Source: Methylobacterium sp. FF17
GTDB taxonomy: Bacteria > Pseudomonadota > Alphaproteobacteria > Rhizobiales > Beijerinckiaceae
Reading direction: 5' to 3'
DNA: 64,000 nucleotides
Assembly: GCF_025813715.1 (NCBI RefSeq)
Contig: NZ_CP107532.1
Coordinates: forward strand, 5,460,501 to 5,524,500
Numbering within the stretch: position 1 is the stretch's first letter; the number at the start of each line of letters is the position of its first letter. Below, one piece after another: positions 61,093 through 64,000 of the stretch. Below the pieces are notes generated by a model. That model ran no database searches. It was not told the origin of the DNA and saw nothing but the letters and a program-made list of their open reading frames with translations. A program made the position numbers and the translations under genes.

Positions 61093-62478
61093 TCATGAGA
61101 TCTCTTCGGAGAATATTTCCTCCGTGCCGGCATCGGTGACCTGCAGGTATCGGGCCCGACATGAGCTGACCCCGACGTCGAGGACGGCGTAGCCATGGGT
61201 GAAGACTCCGCCGCGCGTTTGAAGCCTCGTGCCCTCAATGATGGCGGGCGTCTGCTCAAGGTCGTCGATAGGCTTGTAGATGTCGTCAAGGACGGACACC
61301 GGGACGGCGCCGTGGCCGATGCACCGACCGACTTTTATCCCGGAGAACGGCTCGTAGATCCCCAGCGAGTGCTCGTGGCCCCAGAACCAGGCCGCCACGC
61401 GGCCGTCTCGGTTCATGCGCTCGAAGGCACGCATCAGGTGGGGGTTGCTCGCCTTCCGCTTGCCTTGCGCCGGCTTGGCGCCGATGGCCGAGAACGCGGA
61501 GAACGGCTGGTGATGCGATAGGAGTATGGTCCGACCTCTGAACTCCTCGATCCGCTGGCAGTGCCATTCCAGCTCGTCGTCTTCGAGGTACGTCAGGGCG
61601 TCGGCAATCGAGCGGGGATTGTCGTCGTGCAGGCCAGTATCCATGGCAAGAAACTGCCACCTCTCGTCTGTCGAGCGCAGGCAGAAGAAACTCGCGCGCT
61701 GCTTGAGGGTATCCTCGTTCAGCTTCGGCAGCAGATCGTAATATCCAACCCCGCCGCAGTACATGTCGTGGTTTCCGGACAGCGTGTACACCAAGGTCGG
61801 TCGTTTAGCCCGCAACTCCCGCGTCACTGGGCGGAGGAAGTTGTCCTCGCACTCCTTCCCGGTCCCCGAGTAATAGATGTCTCCGAGGTGGACCAGTACG
61901 TCCGGGTGCTCCCCTGCAATGGACCTCAAGACCTCTGTGGCCGGCCGTGCGCCGGTGCCCCAATCGCTTACGAGCGCCAGGCGCGAACCGGCCTTAATCT
62001 CGTGCGTCCCCGGACCGGCCTGCGCGGGCCGGACGTACGGGATCGGCTTCCGCTTCCCGTCCGGACCGAAATACCCCGCGTAAGCGCGCAGGGTCGTCAC
62101 CCATTCCACGTCGCAGGTCCCGGTCCTGTATTCGTCCTCGACCTCGGCCAGCGCAACCTGGTTCCCACTGGCGAGGGCCTTCACGTAGCGCAAGGCTAGC
62201 TCGACGCACACCTTGCCCATATCGGCCGGGGAAAGATCCCGCGCCGCCGGCAAGGAAGGCCGCAGCCCTGACCCGATTCCCTCGTCGCGCCCGTACTCCC
62301 GTCGCGCAATTGCGGTCGCCTCATCATTGAAGGTTGCCGAGGCCGACCGTTCCAACCCCCGTGCACCCGGCCCGGAGGGCTTAGCGTCGATGCGTTCGGC
62401 GACCTCCGCGACCGCCGACTGGAAAAGGGACAGCACCGGATCGCGCACGCTCTCGAAAGTTTCCGGCATCGACTTCAC
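61093..62478 (-). CDS. Calcineurin-like metallophosphoesterase with long N-terminal region
   Basis: The 461-residue protein has an unassigned helical N-terminal region of about 165 residues, followed by a complete metallophosphoesterase domain: ALVSDWGTG (D172), VHLGDIYYSG (D200), TLSGNHDMY (N236, H237), ILLSHHQPFS and FWGHEHS. It should be an active phosphodiesterase or phosphatase. In the locus it may erase a cyclic-nucleotide signal, process RNA/DNA ends or act as an effector. GTG 62478 overlaps the stop of the RyR-like gene (GTGA). The N-terminal extension has YRTGTCDVEWVTTLRAYAGY, a stretch seen also in other long bacterial relatives as far as I recall. Confidence 0.87.
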   Translation of the reverse strand: MKSMPETFESVRDPVLSLFQSAVAEVAERIDAKPSGPGARGLERSASATFNDEATAIARREYGRDEGIGSGLRPSLPAARDLSPADMGKVCVELALRYVKALASGNQVALAEVEDEYRTGTCDVEWVTTLRAYAGYFGPDGKRKPIPYVRPAQAGPGTHEIKAGSRLALVSDWGTGARPATEVLRSIAGEHPDVLVHLGDIYYSGTGKECEDNFLRPVTRELRAKRPTLVYTLSGNHDMYCGGVGYYDLLPKLNEDTLKQRASFFCLRSTDERWQFLAMDTGLHDDNPRSIADALTYLEDDELEWHCQRIEEFRGRTILLSHHQPFSAFSAIGAKPAQGKRKASNPHLMRAFERMNRDGRVAAWFWGHEHSLGIYEPFSGIKVGRCIGHGAVPVSVLDDIYKPIDDLEQTPAIIEGTRLQTRGGVFTHGYAVLDVGVSSCRARYLQVTDAGTEEIFSEEIS

Positions 62479-62759
62479 CCACTCCTCTCTTCGTCATCCT
62501 GAAACCAGCGCTTCAGCACCGGGAGATATCGCCGGACCTGCTCCCGGTCGCTTTCCTTCTCGTCCTCGGGCAGGTCCTCGTACCGCATGCCGAATTGGCG
62601 TTCCCATCGCTCGACCAACTCGGCGGGGAGTACCAGCGAGCCGTCCGACTGGCGGGCCGACTTGCCATGGACGTAACGCTGCCAGTGGGACCAACGCTCG
62701 TGTTCGATGGCCGCCAGTTCCTCGATGAGCGCCTCGTCATCCCCACGGTCGCGAGTCAT
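62475..62759 (-). CDS. Small RyR-like domain protein
   Basis: The 94-residue protein resembles one ryanodine-receptor (RyR) repeat: AAIEHERWSHWQRYVHGKS is the H-x-x-W start, and YEDLPEDEKESDREQVRRYL contains the L-x-E-x-E-K-x-x-D-R signature. Prokaryotic RyR domains stand in predicted nucleotide-signalling conflict loci and may sense a ligand; the mechanism is unknown. ATG 62759 has a GGGGGGCAGG site upstream. The gene is 14 bases after the caspase gene and overlaps the phosphoesterase start by four bases. Confidence 0.7.
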   Translation of the reverse strand: MTRDRGDDEALIEELAAIEHERWSHWQRYVHGKSARQSDGSLVLPAELVERWERQFGMRYEDLPEDEKESDREQVRRYLPVLKRWFQDDEERSG

Positions 62760-62773
62760 TGCCTGCCCCCCGG

Positions 62774-63757
62774 TCAGATCAGCTTCTCGGCTACCAGTCG
62801 CCTGTAGTGCTCGCCGAGCACGGTCAGTTCGCAACTCTGACTGTCCATCGCGGCATGCCACATGTGGGGCGCCCCGACCGGGCGGACCAAGTTCACCTTC
62901 ACGTATTTCTGGAGCACGGCGAAGATCTCCGTGTTCGCAGGATCGGGCGCCACCCCCGTGTCTGGCCGTTCCCGTTCCGGCTCGAACGATGGATCGAGCT
63001 TGATCCTGTGACCGGGGGCCGGGAAGAGCGTGGCGAGCTTTTTCAGATCGGTGAGAGATATGGGAGGCTTGGCCCTTCGCAACGACACGAACGACTTCAC
63101 GTTGGTCTTGAACACCGGTCGCTGCCCGCCCCACGGTCCGAGCGACTGGTCGATGTGGGCGTAGACGCTGCCCGGCGTTACGTCCCCGACGAGGTTCGCG
63201 GCCGCTCCGTCGAGTGCGTGGACCAGCAGGTTGGTGAACACGCCGGGAGCGCCGTTCCCACCTTCATACGCGTACTCCTTCTCGGTCGACGCGGTCAGGA
63301 GGGTCATCCCCTCGGCGATCTCGGCGACGCCGCCGCCGCCCGCCCGGTTCCCGGCTATGCCGCCGTAACAGCTATCAAGGATGATGATCCGGTTCTTCGC
63401 CTTCGACTGCCTGGCGAACGTCATGATTTCGCTAAGCGGGAGGCCGTCGTTGCCGTCCTGGCTGTCGCTGGCGCAGAGGAAGCCGCCAGTCTCGTCGACG
63501 AAACCGTGGCCCGCGAAGTAGAACAGGGCCACGTCGGGATCGCCCGCGAAGACGGCCTCGACCTCCGTGCGTAATTGCCGACGGTCGAGCGGGTTGCCTC
63601 TGTCCGCCGCCGTCAGGAGCCTCGGCGTGGTGAAGTTCACCGACTGGTCGCAGTTGGTTTCGAGGACGCCGGCGACGGCGGTCGCATCGGCGACGCAGCC
63701 CTTCAACGGCTTGAGGCGGTCGTAGTGGTCGATGCCAATGATCAAGGCCTTCCGCAT
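62774..63757 (-). CDS. Caspase-like (peptidase C14) protein
   Basis: The 327-residue protein has a metacaspase/caspase fold: KALIIGIDHYDRLKPLKGC start, VALFYFAGHGFVDETGG (His 84) and IIILDSCYGGIAG (Cys 130), giving the His-Cys dyad. It cleaves proteins after a basic or acidic residue. The C-terminal 100 residues (PISLTDLKKLATLFPAPGHR onward) are a separate region, probably an adaptor or sensor. In bacteria such caspases kill the cell after phage sensing, often switched on by a nucleotide or partner protein. ATG 63757 was chosen because MRKALIIGI is the first strand of the fold. It lies seven bases after the TIR-like gene. Confidence 0.87.
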   Translation of the reverse strand: MRKALIIGIDHYDRLKPLKGCVADATAVAGVLETNCDQSVNFTTPRLLTAADRGNPLDRRQLRTEVEAVFAGDPDVALFYFAGHGFVDETGGFLCASDSQDGNDGLPLSEIMTFARQSKAKNRIIILDSCYGGIAGNRAGGGGVAEIAEGMTLLTASTEKEYAYEGGNGAPGVFTNLLVHALDGAAANLVGDVTPGSVYAHIDQSLGPWGGQRPVFKTNVKSFVSLRRAKPPISLTDLKKLATLFPAPGHRIKLDPSFEPERERPDTGVAPDPANTEIFAVLQKYVKVNLVRPVGAPHMWHAAMDSQSCELTVLGEHYRRLVAEKLI

Positions 63758-63764
63758 CCGGCCC

Positions 63765-64000
63765 TCACAGCGAGTCGATGAAGGCGGCGATGTTGGCATC
63801 GCTCCAGGCAACGGTCCTCACGCCGGCGATTTCGGTCCGGTCGCCGGCGTAGGCCCAGACGCCGATGATCTTCTTACCCTCCTCCTTCGCGCAGGCGATC
63901 TCCCACTTTTGGCCGCTCGACTGCGACGAGTTCCTGCTGACCAACACGATTACCCCATGACAACGCCGTATCCGCGTGCGGACTTTGTCCTTCCAATCCG
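63765..64000 (-). CDS. TIR-like protein (MTH538/ThsB type), truncated by window edge
   Basis: Only the C-terminal 78 residues are visible; the frame is open through base 64000, so the N-terminus lies outside. It reads DWKDKVRTRIRRCHGVIVLV, SRNSSQSSGQKWEIACAKEE and GKKIIGVWAY, then VRTVAWSDANIAAFIDSL. This matches the TIR-like family of Thoeris ThsB: the W-E-I-x-x-A helix with Glu and the G-x-x-W/Y strand. It should bind or cleave NAD+-like nucleotides or make a signal. The internal GTG at 63947 is not its real start. It is the first visible gene of the minus-strand operon; others may lie upstream. Confidence 0.8.
   Translation of the reverse strand, partial: DWKDKVRTRIRRCHGVIVLVSRNSSQSSGQKWEIACAKEEGKKIIGVWAYAGDRTEIAGVRTVAWSDANIAAFIDSL

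Noticed and set aside
1..64000. CRISPR arrays, tRNA/rRNA genes, transposases, prophage structural genes
   Set aside because: I looked for regular repeats, tRNA cloverleaf ends and characteristic transposase or capsid motifs and found none I could support.

Overview
The window is high-GC DNA with the gene set and style of an alphaproteobacterium. My best guess is Methylobacterium or a close relative: it has HWE/HisKA_2-type kinases, large PAS/GAF sensors, a Mn catalase, and a PiuC/TonB/DUF2271/DUF4198/PepSY/ApbE iron cluster. No rRNA, tRNA, CRISPR array or complete insertion sequence was seen. The feel is of an accessory (island or plasmid-like) region interleaved with ordinary sensory genes. 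All assignments come from reading motifs; no database search was possible.

Layout. 0.5-5.4 kb: a lone receiver domain, an alpha/beta hydrolase, a MerR regulator, and a two-gene unit of nucleotidyltransferase-like protein plus dGTPase-like HD hydrolase. 6.0-16.2 kb: a co-directional plus-strand cassette holding two paralogous ParA/MinD-like proteins without a P-loop, a metallophosphoesterase, a Lon-like AAA+ ATPase, a second metallophosphoesterase that has lost its metal ligands, an FtsH-like AAA+/M41 protein without membrane segments, and a PolB-like 3'-5' exonuclease. 16.4-20.6 kb: a divergent module with an Xre regulator and an OGG-type DNA glycosylase on one side, and on the other a tightly overlapping unit of a Gly/Pro-rich small protein, a PfkB-kinase/nucleoside deoxyribosyltransferase fusion, a QueC-like enzyme and a SagB-like nitroreductase. 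The enzyme types recall the deazaguanine/base-modification genes of some antiviral systems.

20.8-42.2 kb is mostly sensing and stress: a CPA-type antiporter with a nucleotide-binding tail, PAS-HWE and GAF-HisKA_2 kinases, a multi-PAS diguanylate cyclase, TetR, PilZ and Crp/Fnr regulators, a Mn catalase followed by a CsoR/FrmR-type repressor, and a nitrilase with a winged-helix partner. 42.8-50.0 kb is an iron-uptake operon (TonB receptor, PiuC hydroxylase, PepSY protein, DUF2271, DUF4198, ApbE) with a divergent Sel1-repeat gene. 50.5-57.4 kb has an acyl-CoA dehydrogenase-like gene, a large hybrid kinase with receiver and Hpt domains, small hypothetical genes, and one pseudogene with three in-frame stops.

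57.6-64.0 kb is the most interesting part: seven consecutive minus-strand genes. In transcription order they encode a TIR-like (MTH538/ThsB-type) protein cut by the window edge, a caspase-like peptidase, a small RyR-like domain protein, a calcineurin-like phosphoesterase, a class III-type nucleotide cyclase, an E2-like protein with a Cys-rich tail, and a cyclic-nucleotide-binding/TIR-like effector. The cyclase plus cNMP-TIR pair looks like a Pycsar anti-phage system, here embedded with an E2-like gene and a second set of immune-type domains.
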